5,760 nucleotides of DNA from Thiotrichaceae bacterium (GTDB lineage Bacteria; Pseudomonadota; Gammaproteobacteria; Thiotrichales; Thiotrichaceae): NCBI GenBank assembly GCA_026992705.1, contig JALWYT010000183.1, positions 1 through 5,760 on the forward strand, given 5' to 3'. Shown piece after piece: positions 1 through 5,760 of the stretch (position 1 is the first letter of the stretch; the number at the start of each line of letters is the position of its first letter). The position numbers were made by a program, and so were the translations under genes. Below the pieces are notes generated by a model. It was not told where the DNA came from, ran no database searches, and saw nothing but the letters and a program-made list of their open reading frames with translations.

Positions 1-126
1 AGCCTATGGCATTTATACCATGCCTTGCAAAAAGACTTCTCTGACCGCTTCGCAATTAGCCGAGTCAAAGATAATTCAGAAATATACCCTGTATTCCGTG
101 AGCTATTTCAAAGGCAAACCTCATGA
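1..126 (+). CDS. yeaH: YeaH/DUF444 family protein, C-terminal end (partial)
   Basis: Only the last 41 codons and the TGA stop are present; the gene enters from the left edge in frame 1. The visible tail reads SLWHLYHALQKDF, then an IYPVFRELF block ending in QRQTS. The IYPVFRELF ending is what I recognise from the C-terminus of E. coli YeaH (DUF444, a protein with a von Willebrand A-like region). In known genomes YeaH is encoded with the serine kinase YeaG (PrkA) and the SpoVR-type protein YcgB, and the three are induced together by nutrient stress and stationary phase. Here the stop codon overlaps the start of the spoVR gene (ATGA at 123-126), so the two are almost certainly co-transcribed and translationally coupled. 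The assignment rests on a short tail plus context, but both agree. Confidence 0.85.
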   Translation, partial: SLWHLYHALQKDFSDRFAISRVKDNSEIYPVFRELFQRQTS

Positions 127-1640
127 CTGTGAAAAATAAAACAATAAAACCACTATCAACAGGCTCCGAGTGGACATTCGAGCTACTAGAAATTTATGAC
201 AATGAAATTGCTCATATCGCTCATGAGACTTTCCAATTAGACACCTACCCGAATCAAATAGAAGTTATCCGTTCAGATCAAATGATGGATGCCTATGCCT
301 CAGTCGGAATGCCTGTGGGCTATCATCACTGGTCTTATGGTAAAAGCTACCTTAATACCGAGCAAAACTATAAGCGTGGACGCATGGGCTTGGCATATGA
401 AATTGTGATTAATTCCAATCCTTGTATCGCCTATCTCATGGAAGAAAACAATATGACCATGCAAGCCTTAGTCATTGCTCATGCCTGCTATGGTCATAAT
501 TCCTTTTTCAAAGGCAATTATTTATTCCGTGAATGGACAGATGCTGAAGCCATCATTGATTATCTCGTTTTTGCTCGTGATTATATTGCCAAATGTGAAG
601 AGAAATACGGCGTTGAAGAAGTCGAAAGCATCTTAGACTCTTGCCATGCATTGATGAACTATGGCGTTGATCGCTATAAACGCCCCGTGCCAATTTCTGC
701 CAGTGAAGAAAAACATCGTCAGGAAGAGCGAGAGCGGTACATCCAACAACATATTAACGACTTATGGCGAACACTACCCAAAGTTGATAAGCATGAAGAA
801 CAGCATGAAAAACGCTACCCCGAAGATCCGCAGGAAAATCTGCTTTATTTTATCGAAAAGAATGCTCCAAATTTAGAAAACTGGCAGCGTGAAGTGATAC
901 GAATTGTGCGAAAAATGGCACAATATTTTTATCCACAACGGCAAACACAAGTCATGAACGAAGGCTGGGCAACCTTCTGGCATTACACAATTCTACACGA
1001 AATGTACGATAGAGGCTTGGTTGATGATGGCTTTATTATCGAATTCCTAACATCACACACCAATGTCATTGCACAGCCTGATTTTGATAGCCCCTATTAC
1101 TCAGGCATCAATCCCTATGCCCTTGGCTTTGCCATGATGCGTGATATACGTCGCGTTTGCGAAAACCCAACGGAAGAAGACAAACGCTGGCTACCTGAAA
1201 TTGCAGGTGCTAATTGGCTAGAAACCATGCACGCCGCCATGCGTAATTTCCGTGATGAAAGCTTTATGCTGCAATTCCTTTCCCCTAAAGTCATTCGTGA
1301 TTTTAGGTTTTTCTGCTTAGAGGATGATGATAGAAACCCAGAAATTGATGTTACTGCCATCCATGATGAACTTGGCTACCAACAAGTCCGCGAGCAATTA
1401 TCACAACAATATAACCTCAGCTATCAAGAACCTGATATCCAAGTTTATAAAGTTGACCTACGCAGCGACCGCTCACTCACCCTGAGACACTACCAAAGCA
1501 ACCGCCGCCCACTCGGTGATACAACCAAAGAAATGCTAAAGCATATTCACCGTCTATGGGGTTACGATGTACATTTGGAATCCTTACAAGATGGTAGTGT
1601 GGTTAAAACGGATAGTTGTTATAAAAAATCAACGACTTAG
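123..1640 (+). CDS. ycgB: SpoVR/YcgB family protein
   Basis: Complete 505-residue protein, close to the roughly 510 residues of E. coli YcgB. Family blocks are visible in order: GYHHWSYGK at residues 66-74, HACYGHNSFFK at 120-130, a charged linker around 195-235, MNEGWATFWH at 278-287 followed by LHEMYDRG, SHTNV at 311-315, and INPYALGFAMMRDIRR at 329-344. The conserved His/Glu residues (H68, H69, H120, H125, E280, H287, H292, E293) give a metallopeptidase-like look, but no reaction is established for this family. Bacillus SpoVR affects spore cortex formation; in proteobacteria the protein works with YeaG and YeaH in stress and stationary-phase responses. It is probably cytoplasmic: I see no signal peptide or membrane segment. 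The start is fixed by the ATGA overlap with yeaH and by AAAGG at 110-114, 8 nt upstream. The 3' end overlaps the convergent recJ by 12 bp. Confidence 0.95.
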   Translation: MTVKNKTIKPLSTGSEWTFELLEIYDNEIAHIAHETFQLDTYPNQIEVIRSDQMMDAYASVGMPVGYHHWSYGKSYLNTEQNYKRGRMGLAYEIVINSNPCIAYLMEENNMTMQALVIAHACYGHNSFFKGNYLFREWTDAEAIIDYLVFARDYIAKCEEKYGVEEVESILDSCHALMNYGVDRYKRPVPISASEEKHRQEERERYIQQHINDLWRTLPKVDKHEEQHEKRYPEDPQENLLYFIEKNAPNLENWQREVIRIVRKMAQYFYPQRQTQVMNEGWATFWHYTILHEMYDRGLVDDGFIIEFLTSHTNVIAQPDFDSPYYSGINPYALGFAMMRDIRRVCENPTEEDKRWLPEIAGANWLETMHAAMRNFRDESFMLQFLSPKVIRDFRFFCLEDDDRNPEIDVTAIHDELGYQQVREQLSQQYNLSYQEPDIQVYKVDLRSDRSLTLRHYQSNRRPLGDTTKEMLKHIHRLWGYDVHLESLQDGSVVKTDSCYKKSTT

Positions 1641-3353
1641 TCGTTTTCTTACAATCAACTGCGGAGTTAAACTGCCACGAAATTCATTCACATCAAATTG
1701 GTACAATAAATCGACGTATTCGTTTTGCTTAGGCCAGTTATCAACGTCTGTGTTAAAAGCGATTGCTGATACGGTGGTTTGGCTGTCTTCAGGCTTTAGG
1801 ATGAGTTTTAGGTGCTTTTCTTTAAGCACTTGTCGTTGGATAATTTCAAAAGTGCCATCGAATAAAGGTTCGGGGAAGTGTTGTCCCCAAGGGGCAACGG
1901 AGCGGAGTTGTTCGGCGGTTTCTAGGGTAAAGTCATCACTTGTTAATTCACCATCACTATAAAATACTTCAGTGAAGATTTCATCGTTACAGTGAGAAAC
2001 TACAATATCACTAATAGTCTTGTTAAATGTATCTAATTTATCAGCAGCTAAGCTCATGCCTGCTGCCATTGCATGTCCGCCAAATTTTTTGAGCAAATTA
2101 GGCTTACGACTCGCCACTTCATCTAAAATATCACGAATATGTAAACCCTTAATTGAACGGGCAGAGCCTTTGATTTCGCCATTATCCGCAGGAGCAAAAA
2201 TAATTGCAGGGCGATTAAATTGCTCTTTAATGCGTGAAGCGATAATCCCAATGACCCCTTGATGCCAGTTTTCATTGTATAAACAAAAAATCGGCGGCAC
2301 ATTTTGCTCTTCGGCAATGTCTAGCGTCTCTAAAATATCCATCGCCTGTTCTTTCATTTCGCCTTCAATTTCACGGCGGTCACGGTTGTAATCATCCAAG
2401 GCGGTGGCTAAATCCATTGCGGTATAATAATCCTCTGCCAATAAACAGGCGATGCCGACTGACATATCATCCAACCGCCCAGCTGCATTTAATCGCGGAG
2501 CACAACCAAAACTCAAGTCACTGGAGGTCGCTCGCTGTGGGTTTTTCCCTGAGACCTGAAATAAGGCATTGATGCCAAAACAGGCTTTCCCAGAACGAAT
2601 ATTGCGTAAACCTTGCTCGACTAGAATGCGGTTGTTACGGTCAAGTGGTACAACATCGGCAACCGTACCCAATGCGACTAAATCCAGCAAGGCAATCAAA
2701 TTAGGGGCTTGAATCTTTTGCAAGCTAAACCATTGCTGTTCCTGCAAGGTCTTTTTTAATGCCAACATGACATAAAAAATCACCCCAACACCTGCTAGAT
2801 TTTTAGATGGAAAGCTATCGCCTGCTTGATTCGGATTTACAATAACATCGGCTTTGGGCAGAGTTTCGCTGGGTAAATGATGATCTGTCACCAACACATC
2901 CCAACCCTTGGCTTTTGCTGCATCAACCCCCGCAATACTAGAAATACCATTATCGACTGTAATAATTAAATGTGGATGAAATCGTTCAGCTTCATCGACA
3001 ATCTCAGGGCTTAAATCATAGCCAAATTTAAAACGATTAGGCACTAAAAAATCAATATACGGGTGTCCCATTAATTTTAATGCTCGAACCAATACCGCCG
3101 TTGAAGTTGCACCATCTGCATCAAAATCACCGATAACCAAAATATTATTTCCCGCTTGAATATGCTTAGCAATAAGCCCTGCGGCGGCTTCTACGTTCAA
3201 TAACTGTGAAACAGGATGCAATTGCCGCAAATCACAGCGTAATTCATCATCAGAATTGATCCCCCGAGCAGCAAAAATACGCTGTAGTAGCGGTGAATAT
3301 GTTGAGCCGTTTTCAGTGAGTTTACCTGTTAAAGGTCTTCGTTTTAGTCGCAT
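1629..3353 (-). CDS. recJ: Single-stranded-DNA-specific exonuclease RecJ
   Basis: Complete 574-residue DHH-superfamily protein of normal RecJ length (E. coli 577). RecJ degrades single-stranded DNA 5' to 3' using Mn/Mg ions, and acts in RecFOR recombination, mismatch repair and base-excision repair in the cytoplasm. Visible motifs: GDFDADGATSTA at 75-86 (motif I, D76/D78/D80), VDNG at 133-136, TDHH at 156-159 (the DHH signature), LLDLVALGTVADVVPL at 222-237 with D224, APRLNAAGRLDD at 285-296, then the DHHA1 part with GVIGIIASRIKEQF at 366-379, GSARS at 396-400 and FGGHAMAAG at 424-432. The C-terminal OB-fold region (about 465-574) is also present, including APWG at 487-490 and GSLTPQLIV near the end. 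All metal ligands I can place are intact. There is no strong Shine-Dalgarno before the ATG; AAGAAA lies about 11 nt upstream. nadK lies upstream on the same strand, and spoVR converges with a 12-bp overlap. Confidence 0.97.
   Translation of the reverse strand: MRLKRRPLTGKLTENGSTYSPLLQRIFAARGINSDDELRCDLRQLHPVSQLLNVEAAAGLIAKHIQAGNNILVIGDFDADGATSTAVLVRALKLMGHPYIDFLVPNRFKFGYDLSPEIVDEAERFHPHLIITVDNGISSIAGVDAAKAKGWDVLVTDHHLPSETLPKADVIVNPNQAGDSFPSKNLAGVGVIFYVMLALKKTLQEQQWFSLQKIQAPNLIALLDLVALGTVADVVPLDRNNRILVEQGLRNIRSGKACFGINALFQVSGKNPQRATSSDLSFGCAPRLNAAGRLDDMSVGIACLLAEDYYTAMDLATALDDYNRDRREIEGEMKEQAMDILETLDIAEEQNVPPIFCLYNENWHQGVIGIIASRIKEQFNRPAIIFAPADNGEIKGSARSIKGLHIRDILDEVASRKPNLLKKFGGHAMAAGMSLAADKLDTFNKTISDIVVSHCNDEIFTEVFYSDGELTSDDFTLETAEQLRSVAPWGQHFPEPLFDGTFEIIQRQVLKEKHLKLILKPEDSQTTVSAIAFNTDVDNWPKQNEYVDLLYQFDVNEFRGSLTPQLIVRKRLSR
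1631..1645. terminator. Putative bidirectional terminator in overlapping 3' ends
   Basis: AACGAC (1631-1636) and GTCGTT (1640-1645) form a perfect 6-bp stem around the loop TTA. On the + strand the stem runs straight into TTTTCTT (1644-1650), so it could end the yeaH-spoVR transcript. On the - strand it is followed by GA and six Ts (complement of 1623-1628), which suits termination of recJ. The hairpin covers the spoVR stop codon and the last codons of recJ. The stem is short and only half GC, so its efficiency is uncertain, but the flanking A and T tracts on the correct sides support the call. Confidence 0.6.
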
Positions 3354-3412
3354 ATTGTTGTATTTCTTGTTTAGAGAAAGATGGATGTAAGTTAGTTAGT
3401 CAATATTAATCG

Positions 3413-3469
3413 CTTAGGCTACCGAGTAGAACCTTCGACTTTGCTCAGGGTGTTGCTCGGTAGCCTGAG
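3413..3469. repeat. Imperfect palindrome, REP/MITE-like element or nadK terminator
   Basis: CTTAGGCTACCGAG (3413-3426) pairs with CTCGGTAGCCTGAG (3456-3469) at 13 of 14 positions, the exception being a T-G wobble. The 29-nt centre contains a second small inverted pair, ACCTT (3430-3434) with AGGGT (3447-3451; one T-G wobble). The centre TTCGACTTTGCTCAGG resembles a word often seen in dispersed palindromic repeats in many bacterial genomes; that comparison is from memory. The element starts 3 bp after the nadK stop, between nadK and recJ. It has no T-run after the stem on the - strand (AATCGCTTAG in + complement terms), so it is a poor fit to a classic intrinsic terminator, although such palindromes often protect or attenuate mRNA ends. 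Only one copy is seen in this window. Confidence 0.6.
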
Positions 3470-3472
3470 TCT

Positions 3473-4339
3473 CTAAGGTTGCACACTCCAGCGTAATTTA
3501 GCACGGAGTATATGATAATAATCATAATTTTGCGGGTGCAATAAACGTAAACAATGAGGTTTGCGGTTGATTATAATTCGATCTCCTGGCTCAAGATTAA
3601 TATTTGATTGCCCATCAAAGGATACGCGAGCGTCAGTATTACGTTGTTTGCAAAGTGAAATATTAATTTTATCCTTGCTGTTTACAACGATAGGGCGATT
3701 ATTCAGGGTGTGTGGACAGATTGGTACAAGTGCAATCGCCTCTAGTTCAGGGTGTAAAATAGGACCACCACCCGATAAGGCGTAGGCGGTTGAGCCTGTC
3801 GGCGTTGAAACCACAATTCCATCTGCTCGTTGTGTATTAACAAAAGTGTCATTGATGTGAGTAGTGAATTCAATCATGCGAATTTCATTGCGGACGTGCA
3901 AAACAATATCATTCACTGCATCACCAAAGCCAATCTTTACATCATCACGGAACACATCTGCTGTCAATACAAAACGTGATTCTTCTTTATAATTCCCCAC
4001 TAAAATTTGGGTTAGCAATGTTGTCATTTCGTCAGGTGAAACATCCACTAAAAAACCCAAGCGACCTAAATTGACTCCAACGATTGGTACATTATAATTT
4101 GTTAGTAAACGCCCAGCTCCTAATAATGTGCCATCACCACCAATAACAATTGCAAGGTCGATATGTTTAGCAAGCTCCTCATGACTATTGGCAGGAATAT
4201 TCAAAAAACGAGCTGCATTAAAATTCACTATGACGTGTAAATCTTGCTGGATTAGAAAGTTATACAAATTGACAAGTGTGCTCTCAATTTGATCATCATT
4301 TTGCTTGGCGAATATGCCAATGGTTTGAAATTGTGCCAT
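3473..4339 (-). CDS. nadK: NAD kinase
   Basis: Complete 288-residue protein, near the 292 residues of E. coli NadK. It phosphorylates the 2'-hydroxyl of NAD with ATP to make NADP, the only de novo route to NADP in bacteria, and is cytoplasmic and normally essential. Motifs in order: GGDGT at 67-71 (catalytic, D69), VNLGRLGFLVDV at 89-100, NDIVLH at 143-148 (the position of the NE/ND nucleotide-binding pair), DGIVVSTPTGSTAYALSGGG at 173-192 (the glycine-rich NAD kinase signature), HTLNNRPIV at 210-218, and FDGQ at 241-244. The start MAQFQTIGIF fits the usual first beta strand. The ribosome site is weak (AAAGG about 10 nt upstream on the - strand). It is transcribed divergently from the small receiver-like gene, with 36 bp between starts, and lies 119 bp upstream of recJ. 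The pair could be one operon interrupted by the palindrome. Confidence 0.97.
   Translation of the reverse strand: MAQFQTIGIFAKQNDDQIESTLVNLYNFLIQQDLHVIVNFNAARFLNIPANSHEELAKHIDLAIVIGGDGTLLGAGRLLTNYNVPIVGVNLGRLGFLVDVSPDEMTTLLTQILVGNYKEESRFVLTADVFRDDVKIGFGDAVNDIVLHVRNEIRMIEFTTHINDTFVNTQRADGIVVSTPTGSTAYALSGGGPILHPELEAIALVPICPHTLNNRPIVVNSKDKINISLCKQRNTDARVSFDGQSNINLEPGDRIIINRKPHCLRLLHPQNYDYYHILRAKLRWSVQP
4269..4296 (+). promoter_or_regulatory. Weak candidate sigma-70 promoter for the receiver-like gene
   Basis: An exact TTGACA at 4269-4274 is followed after 16 bp by GATCAT at 4291-4296, which matches four of six positions of the -10 consensus. It points toward the gene at 4376 and would give a leader of roughly 70 nt. 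It lies inside the nadK coding region on the opposite strand. The -10 element is poor and such matches occur by chance in AT-rich DNA, so this is only a candidate. Confidence 0.2.
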
Positions 4340-4375
4340 TATAGGGAGCCTTTTAGATTTATTTTCTTAAATACT

Positions 4376-4750
4376 ATGACATCAACCTCCCAGAAACAAT
4401 TACTCGCAATTATTGAAGTCGGCGGTTATCCCGATTTTACTCCAATTTATGAAGCTCACGGCTATCAAGTAACCGTATTAACAACAATGCGTAAAGTATT
4501 GAAGTATCTAAAAAAGAATACACCCGATATGGTTATTGCTGAATTTAATTTTCAATCTGATTTTCGTGACCGAACCAGTACCTTAGAATCTCTTATGTCA
4601 ATGATAGAACGGATGCCCAATACAAAAGTCATTGTGTTCTACGATAAAGAATTTCAAAAACAGCTTGCAAAGCTAGAAGAACATTACCATTTTCACGCAA
4701 CGTTGAGTTTTCCTATTAATGGTCGTCATCTTGAAAAATACTTATCTTAG
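4376..4750 (+). CDS. Small receiver-like (CheY-fold) protein, function unknown
   Basis: A 124-residue protein that I cannot name. Its layout follows a response-regulator receiver domain: beta strand LLAIIEV (9-15), helix and strand through GYQVTVLTT (29-37), helix RKVLKYLKKNTP (39-50), strand DMVIAEFNF (51-59), helix STLESLMSMIERMP (68-81), strand TKVIVFYD (83-90), helix KEFQKQLAKLEEH (91-103), and a final strand with SFPIN (111-115). The usual phospho-acceptor Asp position is occupied by E56, the acidic pair after strand 1 is reduced to E14, and the KP dipeptide of strand 5 is FP (112-113). This suggests a pseudo-receiver that is not phosphorylated. No output domain, signal peptide or membrane segment is present. 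I chose ATG at 4376 over an in-frame ATG at 4289, because the longer form would overlap the start of divergent nadK and adds residues that do not fit the fold. No clear Shine-Dalgarno is seen. That the gene is real is fairly sure; its role is not known. Confidence 0.8.
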   Translation: MTSTSQKQLLAIIEVGGYPDFTPIYEAHGYQVTVLTTMRKVLKYLKKNTPDMVIAEFNFQSDFRDRTSTLESLMSMIERMPNTKVIVFYDKEFQKQLAKLEEHYHFHATLSFPINGRHLEKYLS

Positions 4751-4758
4751 TATTGTTT

Positions 4759-4806
4759 GTTTATGAACCTGATGATAACTTTAGTCAGAAGTTGTTCATA
4801 GTAAAC
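4759..4806. repeat. Interrupted hairpin downstream of the receiver-like gene
   Basis: TATGAAC (4762-4768) pairs with GTTCATA (4794-4800). The stem can extend outward with GTT (4759-4761) against AAC (4804-4806) across a short bulge, and inward with CTGA (4769-4772) against TCAG (4785-4788). It begins 8 bp after the stop codon at 4750, where a terminator would be expected, but no T-run follows on the + strand. It may be a factor-dependent mRNA end structure or chance pairing in AT-rich DNA. Confidence 0.35.
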
Positions 4807-4951
4807 ATGCACTTTTACTAAGGAAGTTACTGAAAAACAACAAAAGTTAGCCTTTTAACGACTATTTTGTGAATAAGGTAAAAGATTATGTAGCATTATT
4901 GCCACAAGTGGGCTAAAATTCGTATCAGTTTTACAAGAAACTACTAAAAGG

Positions 4952-4982
4952 TAATGACAATTAAGTTCATGAATTGTCATTA
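4952..4982. promoter_or_regulatory. Perfect 11-bp inverted repeat upstream of the porin
   Basis: TAATGACAATT (4952-4962) and AATTGTCATTA (4972-4982) are exact reverse complements separated by the 9-nt spacer AAGTTCATG. The arrangement suits an operator bound by a dimeric regulator, or an RNA hairpin in the porin leader. It lies 53 bp before the porin start. A second, AT-only inverted pair overlaps its right arm: TTATTTA (4980-4986) with TAAATAA (4993-4999). Tracts following the right arm are T-rich but broken by As, so a terminator or attenuator reading is possible but weak. The regulator is not identifiable from the sequence. Confidence 0.5.
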
Positions 4983-5023
4983 TTTATTAATTTAAATAAG
5001 TTTTAAGACAAACCTTAAAAATT

Positions 5024-5028
5024 AGGAG
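5024..5028 (+). promoter_or_regulatory. Strong ribosome binding site of the porin
   Basis: AGGAG ends 7 nt before the ATG at 5036. It is the best Shine-Dalgarno in the window and fixes the porin start together with the signal peptide that follows. It contrasts with the weak or absent sites before nadK, recJ and the receiver-like gene. Confidence 0.8.
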
Positions 5029-5035
5029 TCGACTC

Positions 5036-5760
5036 ATGAAAAAAACACTCGCAATCGCGATTGCTGCAGGTTTAGCAGCACCTATGACAGCAATGGCTGA
5101 TACTACTTTATACGGAAGTGCACATGCTTCTGTGGATTATATTGATCTTGATAACGGTACATCTGGTGGTACTGGCACTAATTTATCATACTCAAACAAT
5201 AAATCTTATTTAGGTGTTAAAGGTTCGGAAAAAATTTCTGATAGCTTAAGTGCGGTTTATAAAATTGAATTTGGTCCACAATTTGGTAGTGGTCTTGGTC
5301 TTTCTGATCGTGATCAATATGTTGGGTTATCGGGTGACTACGGTACGTTAGTTGCTGGTCGTGCTAGTACGCCTTATAAAATCGTTGGTGCAAAAGCAGA
5401 TTTATTCTGGTATTCACAATTGGGTTCAAATCGTTTTATTACTGGTCCTGATTATCGCCTGAATAATGTTGTTGCTTATTTTACACCTAAAGTAGGTGGC
5501 TTTAGTGCTGCATGGGCAACGGTTACAGAAAGTGCAAATAGTGGTACTACCGCTAACTCTGCAAATGCTTTTTATAAAGCGGGTGGTTTAATGGTTGGTT
5601 TAGGTCTTGAAGATACTAACGTCGCTGGTGATGATGTTGATACTCGTTTAATGGCTTCATACGATACTGGAAAAGTAAAAGTTGTTGGTTTTGCCGAGAA
5701 GCATGATGGTTTAGCTTCTGTCAATACTAAAGTGTATGGTCTTGGTGCATCTGTTAAAGC
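5036..5760 (+). CDS. General outer-membrane porin (Porin_4 type), N-terminal part
   Basis: The first 241 codons of a gene that runs off the right edge. It begins with a signal peptide: MKKT, a hydrophobic alanine-rich core (5-16) and the cleavage motif AMA at 19-21 before D22. The mature protein starts TTLYGSAHASVDYID, typical of the first strand of trimeric 16-stranded porins of the neisserial/betaproteobacterial kind. Further family blocks are YLGVKGSEKISDSLSAVYKIEFG (58-80) and DRDQYVGLSGDYGTLVAGRASTPY (91-114), the latter leading into the pore-constricting loop 3. Alternating short strands follow to the window end. It should form a trimeric channel for small hydrophilic solutes; whether it prefers anions or cations cannot be told. 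Glycine is coded almost entirely by GGT and valine mostly by GTT, a bias fitting high expression. It has its own strong ribosome site and a long upstream region with a palindrome. A full protein would be expected at about 330-400 residues. Confidence 0.93.
   Translation, partial: MKKTLAIAIAAGLAAPMTAMADTTLYGSAHASVDYIDLDNGTSGGTGTNLSYSNNKSYLGVKGSEKISDSLSAVYKIEFGPQFGSGLGLSDRDQYVGLSGDYGTLVAGRASTPYKIVGAKADLFWYSQLGSNRFITGPDYRLNNVVAYFTPKVGGFSAAWATVTESANSGTTANSANAFYKAGGLMVGLGLEDTNVAGDDVDTRLMASYDTGKVKVVGFAEKHDGLASVNTKVYGLGASVK

Larger units (their letters stand above)
4751..5035. other. AT-rich intergenic region upstream of the porin
   Basis: This 285-bp gap separates the receiver-like gene from the porin. 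I find no open reading frame with a credible start and no tRNA-like sequence. It holds the interrupted hairpin at 4759-4806, the perfect palindrome at 4952-4982 and the ribosome site at 5024-5028. Promoter-like words occur, for example TTGCCA at 4899-4904 with TATCAG at 4923-4928 (18-bp spacer), and TAAAAT at 4914-4919, but none is a convincing pair. The porin promoter must lie somewhere here, since the porin is set well apart from its neighbour and looks highly expressed. Confidence 0.6.

Noticed and set aside
661..876. 71-codon frame inside spoVR
   Set aside because: It is a frame-shifted shadow of a well-conserved spoVR region, with no ribosome site or recognisable product.
1115..1360. 81-codon - strand frame inside spoVR
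   Set aside because: It is antisense to the conserved SpoVR C-terminal blocks and has a low-complexity product.
1567..1962. Open frame of 131 codons on the + strand crossing the spoVR 3' end into recJ
   Set aside because: It is antisense to recJ and out of frame with spoVR, has no ribosome site, and its product is rich in Ser and Cys with no family resemblance. recJ on the other strand has all of its family motifs.
2020..2317. Two overlapping short frames (2020-2262 + and 2123-2317 -) inside recJ
   Set aside because: Both lie within the DHHA1-coding part of recJ, in the wrong frame or strand, with no supporting signals.
3561..3785. 74-codon + strand frame inside nadK
   Set aside because: It is antisense to the conserved NAD kinase signature and has no independent evidence.
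4289..4375. Longer N-terminus for the receiver-like protein from ATG at 4289
   Set aside because: It would run through the first codons of divergent nadK and its start region. The added 29 residues do not fit the receiver fold, which begins soon after the ATG at 4376.
4952..4982. PhoB-type box suggested by the TGTCAT word
   Set aside because: PhoB sites are direct repeats of this word about 11 bp apart; here the copies are inverted, so the resemblance is only partial.

Overview
The window is an AT-rich, gene-dense piece of a Gram-negative chromosome. The gene content (YeaH and SpoVR pair, RecJ, NadK, and a neisserial/betaproteobacterial-type general porin with a signal peptide) points to a proteobacterium, most likely a gammaproteobacterium of moderate to low GC. 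A sulfur-oxidiser-type lineage such as Thiotrichales is possible, but that is a guess from overall feel and not from a diagnostic marker.

Left part (1-1640, + strand): the last 41 codons of a YeaH/DUF444 protein overlap, through an ATGA junction, a complete spoVR/ycgB gene. This is the known yeaG(prkA)-yeaH-ycgB stress/stationary-phase module; the kinase gene should lie just outside the window to the left.

Middle part (1629-4339, - strand): nadK (NAD kinase) is followed by recJ (5'-3' single-strand exonuclease). They are separated by a 119-bp gap that holds a long imperfect palindrome looking like a dispersed REP/MITE-type repeat. recJ converges on spoVR and the two coding regions overlap by 12 bp. 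A perfect 6-bp hairpin with a 3-nt loop, A-rich on one side and T-rich on the other, lies over this overlap and looks like a two-way terminator built from the final codons of both genes.

Right part (4376-5760, + strand): a small gene diverges from nadK with only 36 bp between them. Its product resembles a response-regulator receiver domain, with glutamate at the expected phospho-acceptor aspartate position. After a 285-bp AT-rich gap containing two inverted repeats, a general outer-membrane porin begins and runs off the right end of the window.

Most of the window is ordinary housekeeping. I see no phage, IS, CRISPR, tRNA or rRNA, and no clear new multi-gene system. The points most worth a second look are the receiver-like protein, the shared terminator in overlapping codons, the repeat between nadK and recJ, and the palindrome in front of the porin.
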